A model generated the notes under the pieces. It was not told the DNA's origin. It did no database searches and saw only the letters and a program-made list of their open reading frames with translations. The translations under genes were made by a program, and so were the position numbers. From Fodinibacter sp963707895 (lineage in GTDB: Bacteria > Actinomycetota > Actinomycetes > Actinomycetales > Dermatophilaceae): DNA of 64,000 nt. Shown here piece after piece: positions 43,814 through 53,001 of the stretch. Every line of letters begins with the position of its first letter. The stretch's first letter is position 1. Where the stretch lies: assembly GCA_963707895.1 (NCBI GenBank), contig CAVPRS010000011.1, positions 620,001 to 684,000 on the forward strand. The letters run 5' to 3'.

Positions 43814-44545
43814 TCGACATCCGCTGGACCTGGCTGTTCCTCGACACCCCGCGCAGCGACGCGGGGCCGTCGTGGGCCTTCTGGTCCGAGGTCACGGGGT
43901 GGCGGCAGTCGCCCACCCGCGGTGAGCACGACGAGTTCGCCACGCTTCTCCCACCCCGTGGTGACGCGTGGCTCAAGGTGCAGGCGGTCGCCGACGGACC
44001 GGGCGGCATCCACCTCGACCTCGACGTCGACGACGTGCACGGGGCGGCCGCCGAGGCCGAGCGCCTGGGTGCGACCCGGGTCGGCGGCATCGGCGAGGTC
44101 GTCGTCATCCTGCGATCGCCCGGCGGCCTGACGTTCTGCCTCACGCCCTGGCACGGCGACGCGGAGCAGGTGCGCAGCGGGCGCGGTCGAGCTCGTCGAC
44201 CAGGTCTGCCTCGACTGCCCCGCCGACGTGCACGACGCCGAGGTCGCCTTCTGGACGGCACTCACGGGCTGGGAGTGGGCCGACGTCGACGAGCCCGAGC
44301 TCTCGCGGCTGCGGCGGCCGGCGGACATCCCGTTCCGGCTGCTGTTCCAGCGGCTCGGCGAGCCGAGGGGCGCGGTGCGGGCCCACGTCGACGTCGCGTG
44401 CGCCGACCGCGGGTCGTCGCTGGGGCGGCACCTGGCCGCCGGGGCGAAGGTCGTGCGGGTGAGGGAGGGCTGGACGGTGATGGCCGACCCGGTCGGTCGC
44501 GTCTACTGCCTCACCGACCGCAGCCCGACCGCTCCGCCGGGCTGA
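43810..44545 (+). CDS. VOC family (glyoxalase-like) two-domain protein, frameshifted
   Basis: This protein of about 244 residues contains two glyoxalase/bleomycin-resistance-type domains. The first has IDIRWTWLFLDTPRSDAGPS, FWSEVTGWR and GIHLDLDVDDVHGAAAEAER; the second has ELVDQVCLDCPADVHDAEVA, FWTALTGWEWADV and VRAHVDVACADRG. At about 44185 the frame shifts by +1 (gcgggcgcggtcgag), after which the second domain reads cleanly. Start GTG overlaps the menC stop. A VOC gene lies near menE/menB in mycobacteria too. The substrate is unknown. Confidence 0.8.
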
Positions 44546-44576
44546 CCGGCATCCGCCGGCCGGCGCCGGTCCCTCG

Positions 44577-45981
44577 TCAGGCGGGGTCGGGGAGCGGCAG
44601 TCCGAGCAGGGCGTTCTCGACGACCTCGGCGAGCGCCGGGTGGATCCAGTACTGCTCACGGGCGACGTCGATGGCCAGCTGCCCGAACGACGCGGCCTGC
44701 ACGAGCGGCTGGATCCACGTGGAGGCGTGCGGCCCGATGGCGTGCGCGGCCAGGATCCGCCCGGCGGGGTCGGCGTGGACGGTGAGCAGGCCGGTGGTGT
44801 CCTCCAGCGCCCAGCCGTAGGCGACGTCGCCGACGGCTTGTGTGGATGTGACGAACGACGTTCCGGCAGAAGTGAGCTCGGCAGCGGTCGGTCCGAAGGC
44901 GGCGACCTGCGGGTGGCCGAACACGGCGTGGGGGACCGGCCGTTCGTCGGTGGTGCGTGGTCCGGCGCACGAGCCGGCCGAGGTCGACGGCGAGGTTGTG
45001 CGCGACGATCCGGGCCTCGTGGTTGGCGACGTGCTTGAGCTGGTGGGCCGACGAGACGTCGCCGAGGGCCCAGACCCCGGGTGCCGTGGCGCGCAGCTGG
45101 TCGTCGACGACGAGCCGCCCGTCGTCGTGAACCTCGAGGCCGCCCGCCGCAGGGTCGAGCCGGTCGGTGTTGGGGACCCGGCCCACCGCGAGCAGCACGA
45201 CCTCGGCCTCGACGTGGCTCGCGCCACCGGGACCGCCGAGACCGATCCGCCAGACGTCGCCGGTGCGCTCCGCCGACGTCGGGGTCGTCGACAGCCGCAC
45301 GTCGTACCGGTGCCGCGCGATCTCGGTGTAGCGCTGCGAGACCTCGACCTCGTGGTGGCGCAGCAGCGCCTCACCGCGCTGCACCTGGGTCACGGCCACG
45401 CCGAGCGACGCGAACACGTGCGCCATCTCGCAGGCGACGAAGCCCCCGCCGATGATCGCCATCCGGGGCGGCAGGGCGTCCAGCCGCATCACCGTGTCGG
45501 AGGTGTGCACCCCGTGCTCGGGGTCGGGCGCGCGCAGGCCGTCGACGTCGAGGCCGACGGGGTGGCTCCCGGCGGCGACCACGACCCGGTCGGCGGTCAC
45601 CTCCTCGCCGGTCGCGAGGGTGAGGCGACGCTCGCCGGTGAAGGTGGCGTGGGCGCGGTACAGCGTGGTGTGCTCCTGCCCGCGACGGTAGGCCTCGCCG
45701 CCGGCCGAGATCGGGTCGATCCGCCCGAAGATGCGGTCGCGGATGGCCGGCCAGTCGACCCTCGGCTGCGCGAAGGTCACGCCGAGCCGGTGGGCCTCGT
45801 GCGCCTCGAGCACCCGGTCGGCGGGCAGCACGAACATCTTCGTCGGGATGCAGCCGACGTTCAGGCAGGTGCCCCCGAACGTGCCTCCCTCGACGATCGC
45901 GACGTCGAGGCCGTCGAGCTCCGGGATCAGCAGCGAGTTGCCCGAACCGCTGCCGATGATGACCAGGTCGTGGTGCGGCAT
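44577..45981 (-). CDS. mtr: mycothione reductase, frameshifted
   Basis: This flavoprotein of about 467 residues reduces mycothiol disulfide with NADPH, keeping the actinobacterial thiol buffer reduced. Motifs are LVIIGSGSGNSLL (FAD), GGTFGGTCLNVGCIPTKMF (redox cysteines), MAIIGGGFVACEMAHVFASL (NADPH) and GVWALGDVSSAHQLKHVAN. The active-site histidine-glutamate pair is in YWIHPALAEVVENAL. Near 44980 one base breaks the frame before RPVPHAVFGHPQVAAFG. Mycothiol is confined to Actinomycetota, so this gene supports the assignment of the organism. The SGSGN variant of the FAD loop separates it from lipoamide dehydrogenase. Confidence 0.88.
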
Positions 45982-46109
45982 GGGCGCCAGCGTAGGCGCC
46001 GTCCGTCCACAGGCAGGCCGGCGGGGATGCATCGTCCACAGCCCGGGCGTGCGGCTTTCGGGCGGTGCGCCGTGCGGGTGAGGGTGGGGTGGACGAGGGG
46101 AGGAGCCGG

Positions 46110-46433
46110 ATGGGTGAGGCGGCGGTGACGTGGTCCGACGTCGGCGAGAAGAGCCGCGCCCTCGCGGTGCGAGCACGACTGTCCGCCCGCGAGATGGACG
46201 AGCGGCGGGTGGCCCTGTCCCGCTCGGCGCTGGTCTGGTGGCGAGGCGAGGCGGCCGAGAGCTACCAGCGCCGGGTGCAGGAGCGGGTCAACGCGTTGGC
46301 GGCACTGTCGGCCCGGCTCGAGGGGCTGGCGCGGCTCGCCGACGAGCTGGCAGCGGCGGCTGCTCTGCTGGGGGCGGCCGAGCTGCTCGAGGCGAGCGGC
46401 CGGCCCGCCATGGGCTCCGGCGGACGGCGATGA
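46110..46433 (+). CDS. WXG100-like small helical protein
   Basis: This 107-residue protein looks like two helices joined by a W-x-G turn: LSRSALVWWRGEAAESYQRR holds the WRG motif at about residues 40-42, flanked by MDERRVAL and by VNALAALSARLEGLARLADE. Size and layout match WXG100-type partners of type VII secretion. The ATG at 46110 follows gaggggaggagc. It overlaps the next gene by four bases, and that gene joins a helical N-terminal domain to a hydrolase, the usual gene order of a secreted ESX-type pair. No secretion-machine gene is in the window. The assignment is by pattern only. Confidence 0.65.
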   Translation: MGEAAVTWSDVGEKSRALAVRARLSAREMDERRVALSRSALVWWRGEAAESYQRRVQERVNALAALSARLEGLARLADELAAAAALLGAAELLEASGRPAMGSGGRR

Positions 46434-47575
46434 CGCGCCCCGTGGGCGTGCGCTCCGACGCCCTGCTGGCCACGGCCGCCCGGCTGGAGGCGCTGGCCGA
46501 CGAGGTCCGCGACGACGCGCACGTGCTCGCTGTGGCCGCCGCTCGAGCCCGCCCGCCGCCGGTGGCCACGGCCGGTGGCCTGTCGCTGCTAGCCCAGTGG
46601 GCCCGTCTCGAGGGTGAGACCGCCAGCGTGGTGGGTCCCGGTGGCGCGTGGGGAGAGGGCCTCGCGCTCGACGTCCTGGCCGTGCACCTCCGAGCGGCTG
46701 CGCGCGTCTACGCCGAGGTCGAGGCTTCGGTGGCGGCCGTGCTGACCGGCGTTCGGGCCGGAGCGGACCTCGCGGCGCGCGCTGGCTGGCTGACCGACGG
46801 GTCCGCCAGACCGACCGTCACGGCCGTCGAGCCGACCCTGGTGGTCGACCGGGAGCACGGCTTCCGGGGCGCCGCCGACCTGGTCGCGGCGGGCGAAGGG
46901 CTCGGTGGCGGCCGGGTGCGGGTCGTCGAGCTGGTTCGCGGCGATGGCGGGTCAGCATGGGTGGTGGTCGTGCCCGGCACCCAGGAGTGGTCGCCCCGGG
47001 CGGGCGCCAACCCGTTCGACCTCACCAGCGACGTGAGGGCTGTGACCGGAGACGCCACGGTGGCGGCGGCCGGCGCCGCTGCAGCGCTCGACCTGGTGAG
47101 GAGCAGGGCCGGGTCGAGGTCGACCCCGGGCGACCCGGTGGTTCTCGTCGGCCACAGCCAGGGGGGCATCCTCGCGGCGGCCCTCGCGAGCGACCCGGGG
47201 TTCACATCGCGCCACCGGGTGAGCCACGTCGTCACGAGCGGGTCACCGGTGGGGCTGTTCCCCGTGCCGGCGACCACGCGGGTGCTCTCGGTCGAGCACG
47301 GCGACGACCCCGTGCCGCGACTCGACCTGAGCCCCAACCCCGACCGCGGCTCGTGGGTCACCCTGCGCACCCCGGGCCGGGGGCCACCGGTCGACCTCGG
47401 CAGCCACGCGCTCGAGGGCTACGTCGCCACCTTGCGGGTCGCCGAGGGCGCACCGCGGGGCACGGTCGCGGGCCTCGACGCCTGGCAGGCCTCGGCCGGC
47501 GGGGTGCTGGGTCGACCCGTGCGCTCGGTGTCCGAGCTGCGCGTCGAGAGGGGGTGGCAGAATCCACGCTCGTGA
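46430..47575 (+). CDS. alpha/beta hydrolase with helical ESX-like N-terminal domain
   Basis: This 381-residue protein has two parts. Residues 1-130 are a run of alanine-rich helices (VRSDALLATAARLEALADEV, then LALDVLAVHLRAAARVYAEV) resembling the N-terminal domains of type VII secretion substrates. Residues 140-381 form an alpha/beta hydrolase with WVVVVPGTQEW, the nucleophile elbow VVLVGHSQGGILAAALASD, a probable acid in VEHGDDPVPRLD and the histidine in LGSHALEGYVAT, close to the PE-PPE-lipase type. It would be a lipase or esterase, perhaps exported. It overlaps menD by four bases (GTGA), although its role in menaquinone synthesis is not evident. Confidence 0.75.
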   Translation: MTRPVGVRSDALLATAARLEALADEVRDDAHVLAVAAARARPPPVATAGGLSLLAQWARLEGETASVVGPGGAWGEGLALDVLAVHLRAAARVYAEVEASVAAVLTGVRAGADLAARAGWLTDGSARPTVTAVEPTLVVDREHGFRGAADLVAAGEGLGGGRVRVVELVRGDGGSAWVVVVPGTQEWSPRAGANPFDLTSDVRAVTGDATVAAAGAAAALDLVRSRAGSRSTPGDPVVLVGHSQGGILAAALASDPGFTSRHRVSHVVTSGSPVGLFPVPATTRVLSVEHGDDPVPRLDLSPNPDRGSWVTLRTPGRGPPVDLGSHALEGYVATLRVAEGAPRGTVAGLDAWQASAGGVLGRPVRSVSELRVERGWQNPRS

Positions 47576-49281
47576 CCCCGTCCTCCGCCCTCGCGACGGT
47601 CCTGGTCGACGAGCTGGCACGCAACGGCGTCCGCGAGGTCGTGCTGTGCCCCGGCTCCCGGTCGGCACCGTTGGCGTATGCCGTGCTCGCGGCAGCGCGC
47701 GCCGGCGAGCTCCGCCTCCACGTGCGGGTCGACGAGCGCAGTGCCGGGTTCCTCGCGCTCGGCCTGGCCCGCGGCTCGGGTGACCCGGTCGCGGTGGTCA
47801 CCACCTCGGGCACGGCGGTGGCCAACCTGCACCCAGCGGTGCTCGAGGCCCACCACGCCGGCGTGCCGCTCGTCGTGGTCAGCGCCGACCGGCCGCACGA
47901 GCTGCGGGGGACGGGTGCGAACCAGACCACCGAGCAGCCGGGCCTGTTCGGGTCTGCGGTCCGGTACTCGGTCGACCTCCCGGCTCCTGTCGCCCGTCCC
48001 GGGCTCACCCCGTTCTGGCGCAGCACCGTCTGCCGCGCCCTCGCCGCCGCCACGGGCGTCACCGGTGGGGTGCCGGGTCCGGTGCACCTCAACGTCTGCC
48101 TGCGCGAGCCACTCGCACCGGACGACCTGGCCCCGGCCTGGCCCGACTCGCTCGACGGGCGCGACGACGGCGAGCCCTGGGTGCGCGTGGGCGGCAACGG
48201 GGTCGACTCGACGAAGGCCACCCCGCTGACCGAGGTCGTCCGCACCCTGGTCGTCGTCGGCGACACCCGCGACCCCGCTCTCGGGGAACGGGCCGTCGCC
48301 TGGGCGGCTGAGCGCGGGCACCCGGTCGTGGCCGAGCCGTTCGGGAGCGCGGCCGTCCGGGCCGAGGCGGTCGCCCACGGTCCCCTGCTGCTCACGGCCA
48401 CCGACTGGCTCGACGCGCACGCTCCGGCCCGCGTCGTCGTGGTCGGCCGGCCGACCCTGTCCCGCGCCGTCGGGGCGCTCCTGCGGCGACCCGAGGTGCG
48501 CGTCGAGGTGGTGTCGGAGGGCGGCCAGTGGGCCGACCCGTCGCACGTCGCCTCTGCGGTGCACCCTCCACTCGCCCTGCGCCTCGGTGGGCCCACCTCC
48601 CCGGGCGACGACGACGGCTGGAGCGAGTCCTGGCGGACGGCTGCGAGCCGCCTCGCGGATGCCGTTGCCGCGCAACCATTTTCCTGGCCGAGTGGCTTGG
48701 GGGTCGCCAGCGCCCTCGTCGACGGGCTCCCCGGCGATGCCGTGCTCGTCCTCGGCTCCAGCAACCCGGTGCGTGACCTCGACCTCGCCGTGGCCGGCCC
48801 GCTGGCCGACGAGGTGCTCGCCAACCGTGGCCTCGCCGGCATCGACGGCGTCGTCTCGACGGCGGTCGGCATCGCCCTGAGCCGTCCGGCGGCACCGACC
48901 TACGCCTTGCTCGGCGACCTCACCTTCCTGCACGACACCAACGGGCTCCTCATCGGCCCCGACGAGCCCGTCCCCGACCTCACCCTGGTCGTCGTCAACG
49001 ACGACGGTGGCGGCATCTTCACCACCCTCGAGCACGGCGCCCCCGAGCGGGCTGCCGACTTCGAGCGCGTCTTCGGCACCCCCACCGGAACCGACCTCGG
49101 GGCACTGTGCCGGGCACACGGCATCCGGCACGACCTCGTGGCGACCGCCGCCGACCTGGTCGCTGCGGTCGCGGAGCCGCTCCACGGCATCCGCGTTGTC
49201 GAGGTCAGCGTCGACCGCGCGACCCACCGGCAGGCGCACGCCGACCTGCGCGCCCTCGCCGCACGCACCCTCCTCGACTGA
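47572..49281 (+). CDS. menD: 2-succinyl-5-enolpyruvyl-6-hydroxy-3-cyclohexene-1-carboxylate synthase
   Basis: This 569-residue thiamine-diphosphate enzyme condenses isochorismate with 2-oxoglutarate. The N-terminal domain has VVLCPGSRSAPLAYAVLAAA and the catalytic glutamate region LRLHVRVDERSAGFLALGLA; VVTTSGTAVANLHPAVLEAH is strongly conserved in MenD. The thiamine and magnesium site is DLTLVVVNDDGGGIF. Length is typical. GTG at 47572 overlaps the upstream hydrolase stop; a GTG at 47554 is an alternative. The stop begins a large hairpin. Confidence 0.95.
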   Translation: MTPSSALATVLVDELARNGVREVVLCPGSRSAPLAYAVLAAARAGELRLHVRVDERSAGFLALGLARGSGDPVAVVTTSGTAVANLHPAVLEAHHAGVPLVVVSADRPHELRGTGANQTTEQPGLFGSAVRYSVDLPAPVARPGLTPFWRSTVCRALAAATGVTGGVPGPVHLNVCLREPLAPDDLAPAWPDSLDGRDDGEPWVRVGGNGVDSTKATPLTEVVRTLVVVGDTRDPALGERAVAWAAERGHPVVAEPFGSAAVRAEAVAHGPLLLTATDWLDAHAPARVVVVGRPTLSRAVGALLRRPEVRVEVVSEGGQWADPSHVASAVHPPLALRLGGPTSPGDDDGWSESWRTAASRLADAVAAQPFSWPSGLGVASALVDGLPGDAVLVLGSSNPVRDLDLAVAGPLADEVLANRGLAGIDGVVSTAVGIALSRPAAPTYALLGDLTFLHDTNGLLIGPDEPVPDLTLVVVNDDGGGIFTTLEHGAPERAADFERVFGTPTGTDLGALCRAHGIRHDLVATAADLVAAVAEPLHGIRVVEVSVDRATHRQAHADLRALAARTLLD

Positions 49282-49341
49282 TTGCGAGATACCCACCCGG
49301 AGAGCCCGATCCAAGGGGCCGATCGGTGGGTAAATCGCAAT
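49281..49341 (+). terminator. 17-base-pair inverted repeat after menD
   Basis: ATTGCGAGATACCCACC at 49281-49297 and GGTGGGTAAATCGCAAT at 49325-49341 pair at 15 of 17 positions. The loop contains a second small stem, gatc-caaggggcc-gatc. It starts on the last base of the menD stop. The remaining 125 bases to the next gene hold nothing I recognise. Confidence 0.65.
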
Positions 49342-49466
49342 GAGTCGCGGATGAGAGGTGCCGCGGTCGACCGGGGCGGCGGCGGGCCAGGACTCTCCTC
49401 CCGCGGCCCTCCGCCGGGTCGAGCGCCGGGGGCGATTTCGGCCGCACCGCCCGCGGTTGCGAGACT

Positions 49467-50705
49467 GTGCGGGTGACCCCACCCCCGCAGCGCACCGACG
49501 TCCTCGTCGTGGGTGCCGGACCCGCCGGCGCCTCCGCGGCGGCCTGGGCGGCCCGCGCCGGACGTGACGTGGTGCTCGCCGACGCCGCGGTGTTCCCCCG
49601 CGACAAGACCTGCGGCGACGGGCTGACCCCTCGCGCCATCGCGGAGCTCGACCTGCTCGGCCTCGGCGAGTGGGTGCGCGACCACACCGTCAACCGGGGC
49701 CTGCGGGCGCACGGGTTCGGACAGACCCTGCTGCTGCCGTGGCCCGGCGGCTCGTTGCCCGACCACGGCTCGGCCGTGCCGCGCACCGAGCTCGACGACC
49801 GCATCCGCACCCACGCGGTCGAGGCCGGCGCCACCGGGCTCGAGGGGGCCAAGGCCGTCGACGCCCGCGTCGAGGGCGGGCGGGTCACGGCGGTGACCTT
49901 CCGACGTGGCGACGAGACCTTCGACGTCGAGTGCGAGCGGCTCGTCGTGGCCGACGGCGTGCGCAGCGGTCTGGGCAAGGTCCTGGGGCGCGAGTGGCAC
50001 CAGGACACCGTCTACGCCGTGGCCGGTCGCTGCTACGTCGACTCCACCCAGGCCGACGACCCGTGGATCAGCAGCCACCTCGAGCTGCGCGGCGACCGCG
50101 GCGAGGCGCTCCCCGGCTACGGCTGGATCTTCCCGCTCGGTGGAGGGCAGGTGAATGTCGGGGTCGGCGCGCTCGCCACCACGAAACGGCCGGCCGACAT
50201 CGCGATCAAGCCGCTGATGAAGCGCTACACCGACGAGCGCCGCGCCGACTTCGGACTCAGCGGCGAGCAGCGGCTGCCGACCAGCGCGCTGCTGCCGATG
50301 GGTGGCGCCGTGAGCAACGTCGCCGGCGCCAACTGGGCGCTCATCGGCGACGCGGCCGCCTGCGTCAACCCGCTCAACGGCGAGGGCATCGACTACGGCC
50401 TCGAGACCGGCCGGCTCGTCGTCGACCACCTCGACGACGACCTGGCCACGGTGTGGCCCGCGCTCCTCACCGACCACTACGGCGACGCGTTCTCCATCGC
50501 GCGCCGGCTGGCCGGCATCTTCACCGTCCCGAAGACGCTCTCGGCGCTCGGCCCGGTCGGCATGCGCAGCGACTGGCTGATGACGCTCGCCCTGCGCTGG
50601 ATGGGCAACCTCGTCACCGACGAGGACCGCGACCGCTCGGCACGGGTCTGGCGCTGGGCCGGGCGGCGCTCGGTCGCGATCGACGCCCGCCCACCCTTCA
50701 CCTGA
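49467..50705 (+). CDS. menJ: geranylgeranyl reductase family flavoprotein (MenJ-like)
   Basis: This flavoprotein of about 412 residues belongs to the geranylgeranyl reductase family. The FAD loop is VLVVGAGPAGASAAAWAARA, the second motif FPRDKTCGDGLTPRAIAELD, and the C-terminal FAD motif WALIGDAAACVNPLNGEGID. In mycobacteria the homologue near menG (MenJ) saturates one isoprene unit of the menaquinone tail, and the position between menD and menF/menG supports the same role here. GTG at 49467 and 49473 are both possible starts. It converges on menF across two palindromic repeats. Confidence 0.85.
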   Translation: MRVTPPPQRTDVLVVGAGPAGASAAAWAARAGRDVVLADAAVFPRDKTCGDGLTPRAIAELDLLGLGEWVRDHTVNRGLRAHGFGQTLLLPWPGGSLPDHGSAVPRTELDDRIRTHAVEAGATGLEGAKAVDARVEGGRVTAVTFRRGDETFDVECERLVVADGVRSGLGKVLGREWHQDTVYAVAGRCYVDSTQADDPWISSHLELRGDRGEALPGYGWIFPLGGGQVNVGVGALATTKRPADIAIKPLMKRYTDERRADFGLSGEQRLPTSALLPMGGAVSNVAGANWALIGDAAACVNPLNGEGIDYGLETGRLVVDHLDDDLATVWPALLTDHYGDAFSIARRLAGIFTVPKTLSALGPVGMRSDWLMTLALRWMGNLVTDEDRDRSARVWRWAGRRSVAIDARPPFT

Positions 50706-50709
50706 GAGA

Positions 50710-50824
50710 ACCAGGGTTGGGTGCTCAGCCGGCTGCTCCAGCAACCACTTGAGCACCCAACTCGAAGGCGCACCAGGGTTGGGTGCTCAGCGGCTGCTCC
50801 AGCAACCACTTGAGCACCCAACTC
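50710..50824. repeat. two tandem copies of the GTTGGGTGCTCA palindromic repeat
   Basis: Copies at 50710-50763 and 50772-50824 differ by one base. Each begins accagggttgggtgctcag and ends ttgagcacccaactc, so GTTGGGTGCTCA pairs perfectly with TGAGCACCCAAC across a loop of about 22 bases. They fill the convergent gap between menJ and menF and probably terminate transcription both ways. The core is the same as at 32937-32982. Confidence 0.85.
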
Positions 50825-50828
50825 TGGG

Positions 50829-52167
50829 TCAGGCGGGGGTGGGAGCCGCGGCCGTGAGGGCGTCGCGCATCGGCACGAACTTCGCCGACGACTCGGCCAC
50901 CTCGGCCTCGGGGTCCGACCCCGCGACGATGCCGCAGCCGGCGAACAGCCGGATCCGCGACGGGTCCTGCGTGTCGACCGCCCCGCAGCGCAGGGCGATG
51001 CCCCACTCGCCGTCGCCGGTGGCGTCGATCCACCCGACCGGGCCGGCGTAGCGCCCACGGTCCATGTGCTCGAGCTCGGCGATGACGTCGTCCGCCACGC
51101 GCGGTCGGGGTGCCGCACACCGCGGCCGACGGGTGCAGCGACGCCGCGAGGGTCAGCGACGACGCGCCGTCGACGAGCACTCCGGCCACGTCGGTGGCCA
51201 GGTGCATGACGTTGGACAGGTGCAGCACGAACGGTGACTCGGGCACGTTCATCGACGAGCAGTGCGGCGCCAGCGCGTCGGCCACCGACCGCACGGCGTA
51301 CTCGTGCTCCTCGAGGTCCTTCGACGAGCGCGCCAGGGATGCCGCGAGCGCGAGGTCGTGGTCGTCATCCCCCGTGCGACGGATGGTGCCGGCGAGGACC
51401 CGCGACGTCACGAGGCCCTTCTCGCGCCGCACCAGCAGCTCGGGTGTCGCCCCGACCAGCCCGTCGACGGCGAACACCCACGTCGTGCGGTACTGCTCGG
51501 CCAGCCGGTGCAGCAGCCACCGCACGTCGAGCGGCGCTCCCGTGGTGACCTCGAGGTCGCGGGCGAGCACCACCTTGTCGAGCTGCCCGCTCGTGATCCG
51601 TGCGACGGCCTCGGCCACCGCCCCGGCCCAGTCGGCCGCCGAGAGAGCGCCGTCGGCGAAGGCCACGTCGACCGGCCCACCGGGTGCCGGCTGCAGGGCG
51701 ATCGACGGCGTCCCCGGCACGGCGGCCACCGCGGGGGCCGACTCCACGCCAACGGTCGTCAGCCAGGCCACCCCACCGCGCATGCCCACGACGACCTCGG
51801 GCACGACGAGCGTCGCCCCCACGGCGGACCCGGCGGCGTACGACACCGACCCGAAGGCGACGGGTCCGGACCCGGGGAGGTCGACCTCGTCGCGCACGAC
51901 CGCGCCGCCGACGAGGGTGCTCCACCACGACTCCAGCTCGGCGATGCGCCCCGGCCCGGATGCGGTGTGGCCGGCCGCGCGTCCCCAGCCCACGATCCCC
52001 TCGCCGCGTCGCACCCACGAGCAGACGTCGCGGGGGCCACCGGCAGGGACCAGCGACAGCAGCGCCGCGCCGAGCTCGGGGTCGAGGGGCACGGTGCGTG
52101 AGACGAGAGGGGCGGCCGGGGAGCCGATCGCGTCGATCGGGGGGTCGCCTGCGGGCAGCGAGGTCAT
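50829..52167 (-). CDS. menF: isochorismate synthase, frameshifted
   Basis: MenF isomerises chorismate to isochorismate, the entry to menaquinone synthesis. The chorismate-binding domain begins near residue 165; landmarks are ITSGQLDKVVLARDLEVTTG, ATPELLVRREKGLVTSRVLA, GTIRRTGDD and SLHPSAAVCGTPT. At about 51105 one extra base (ccgaccgcgcgtgg) breaks the frame before VADDVIAELEHMDRGRYAGP, VGWIDATGDGEWGIALRCG and RLFAGCGIVAGSDPEAE, which complete the active site. Repaired length is about 445 residues. It is divergent from menG. The same fold also makes salicylate, but the context fits MenF. Confidence 0.88.
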
Positions 52168-52239
52168 CGCGCAGCAGGATACGACCCGAGCCCCCGGCCC
52201 CCGCATCGCACCCCCTGACCGGGTGGGAGGATGACGCGC

Positions 52240-52953
52240 ATGAGCCGCGCCTCCCTCGACAAGGACCCCCGCGACGTCGCCGCGATGTTCGACGACGTCG
52301 CGAGCAAGTACGACGTCACCAACGACGTCCTCTCGCTCGGCCAGGACCGGCTCTGGCGCCGCGCGGTGGTGCAGGCCTGCGAGGCCGTCCCCGGCCAGGT
52401 CGTCCTCGACATCGCGGCCGGAACCGGCACCAGCAGCGAGCCGTTCGCCGACTCCGGCGTCGACGTCGTGCCCGCCGACTTCTCGCTCGGGATGCTGCGG
52501 GTCGGCCACCGCCGCCGCTCCGACCTCGGCTTCACCGCCGCCGACGCGATGAACCTTCCGTTCGCCGACGACTCCTTCGACGTCGTCACGATGAGCTTCG
52601 GTCTGCGCAACGTCTCCGACCCGGATGCCGCGCTGCGCGAGTTCCTGCGGGTCACCAAGCCGGGCGGCCGGTTCGTGCTGTGCGAGTTCAGCCAGCCCAC
52701 CAACAAGGCGTTCCGCACCGTCTACAGCAACTACCTGATGCGCTCGCTGCCGGCCGTCGCGCGCAAGGTCAGCAGCAACCCCGAGTCCTACGTCTACCTC
52801 GCCGAGTCGATCCAGGCGTGGCCCGCCCAGCGCGCGATGGCGCAGCGCATCTCGACCTCCGGCTGGGAGGGCGTGAAGTGGCGCAACCTCTCCGGTGGAG
52901 TCGTCGCCCTGCACCGTGCGACCAAGCCGCTCGCGGCCTCGGTCGAAGGTTAG
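52240..52953 (+). CDS. menG: demethylmenaquinone methyltransferase
   Basis: This 237-residue enzyme of the UbiE/MenG family methylates demethylmenaquinone with S-adenosylmethionine, the final ring step. The SAM loop is VVLDIAAGTGTSSEPFADSG; family signatures are FDDVASKYDVTNDVLSLGQD at the start, MSFGLRNVSDPDAALREFLR in the middle and GWEGVKWRNLSGGVVALHRA at the end. The ATG at 52240 is nine bases after gggtgggagg; an in-frame ATG at 52231 is too close to that site. The nuo operon with its own promoter follows. Confidence 0.94.
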   Translation: MSRASLDKDPRDVAAMFDDVASKYDVTNDVLSLGQDRLWRRAVVQACEAVPGQVVLDIAAGTGTSSEPFADSGVDVVPADFSLGMLRVGHRRRSDLGFTAADAMNLPFADDSFDVVTMSFGLRNVSDPDAALREFLRVTKPGGRFVLCEFSQPTNKAFRTVYSNYLMRSLPAVARKVSSNPESYVYLAESIQAWPAQRAMAQRISTSGWEGVKWRNLSGGVVALHRATKPLAASVEG

Positions 52954-52964
52954 GCGGACCTAAG

Positions 52965-52993
52965 TTCAGACCGCGCGAAAGCCGTCCTAGACT
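52965..52993 (+). promoter_or_regulatory. predicted promoter of the nuo operon
   Basis: TTCAGA at 52965-52970 and TAGACT at 52988-52993 are spaced by 17 bases, a reasonable sigma-70-type promoter for this GC range. The Rex operator lies eight bases after the -10 box, where a bound repressor would block initiation. The transcript would have a leader of about 160 bases before nuoA; a second -10-like TAGGAT is at 53080. Confidence 0.55.
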
Positions 52994-53001
52994 CCCTCCG
53001 T

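Noticed and set aside
4244..52167. Programmed ribosomal frameshifting as an explanation for the many broken genes
   Set aside because: No common slippery heptamer or downstream structure is shared among the sites, shifts go in both directions, and the genes have no functional link. Sequence errors explain this more simply.
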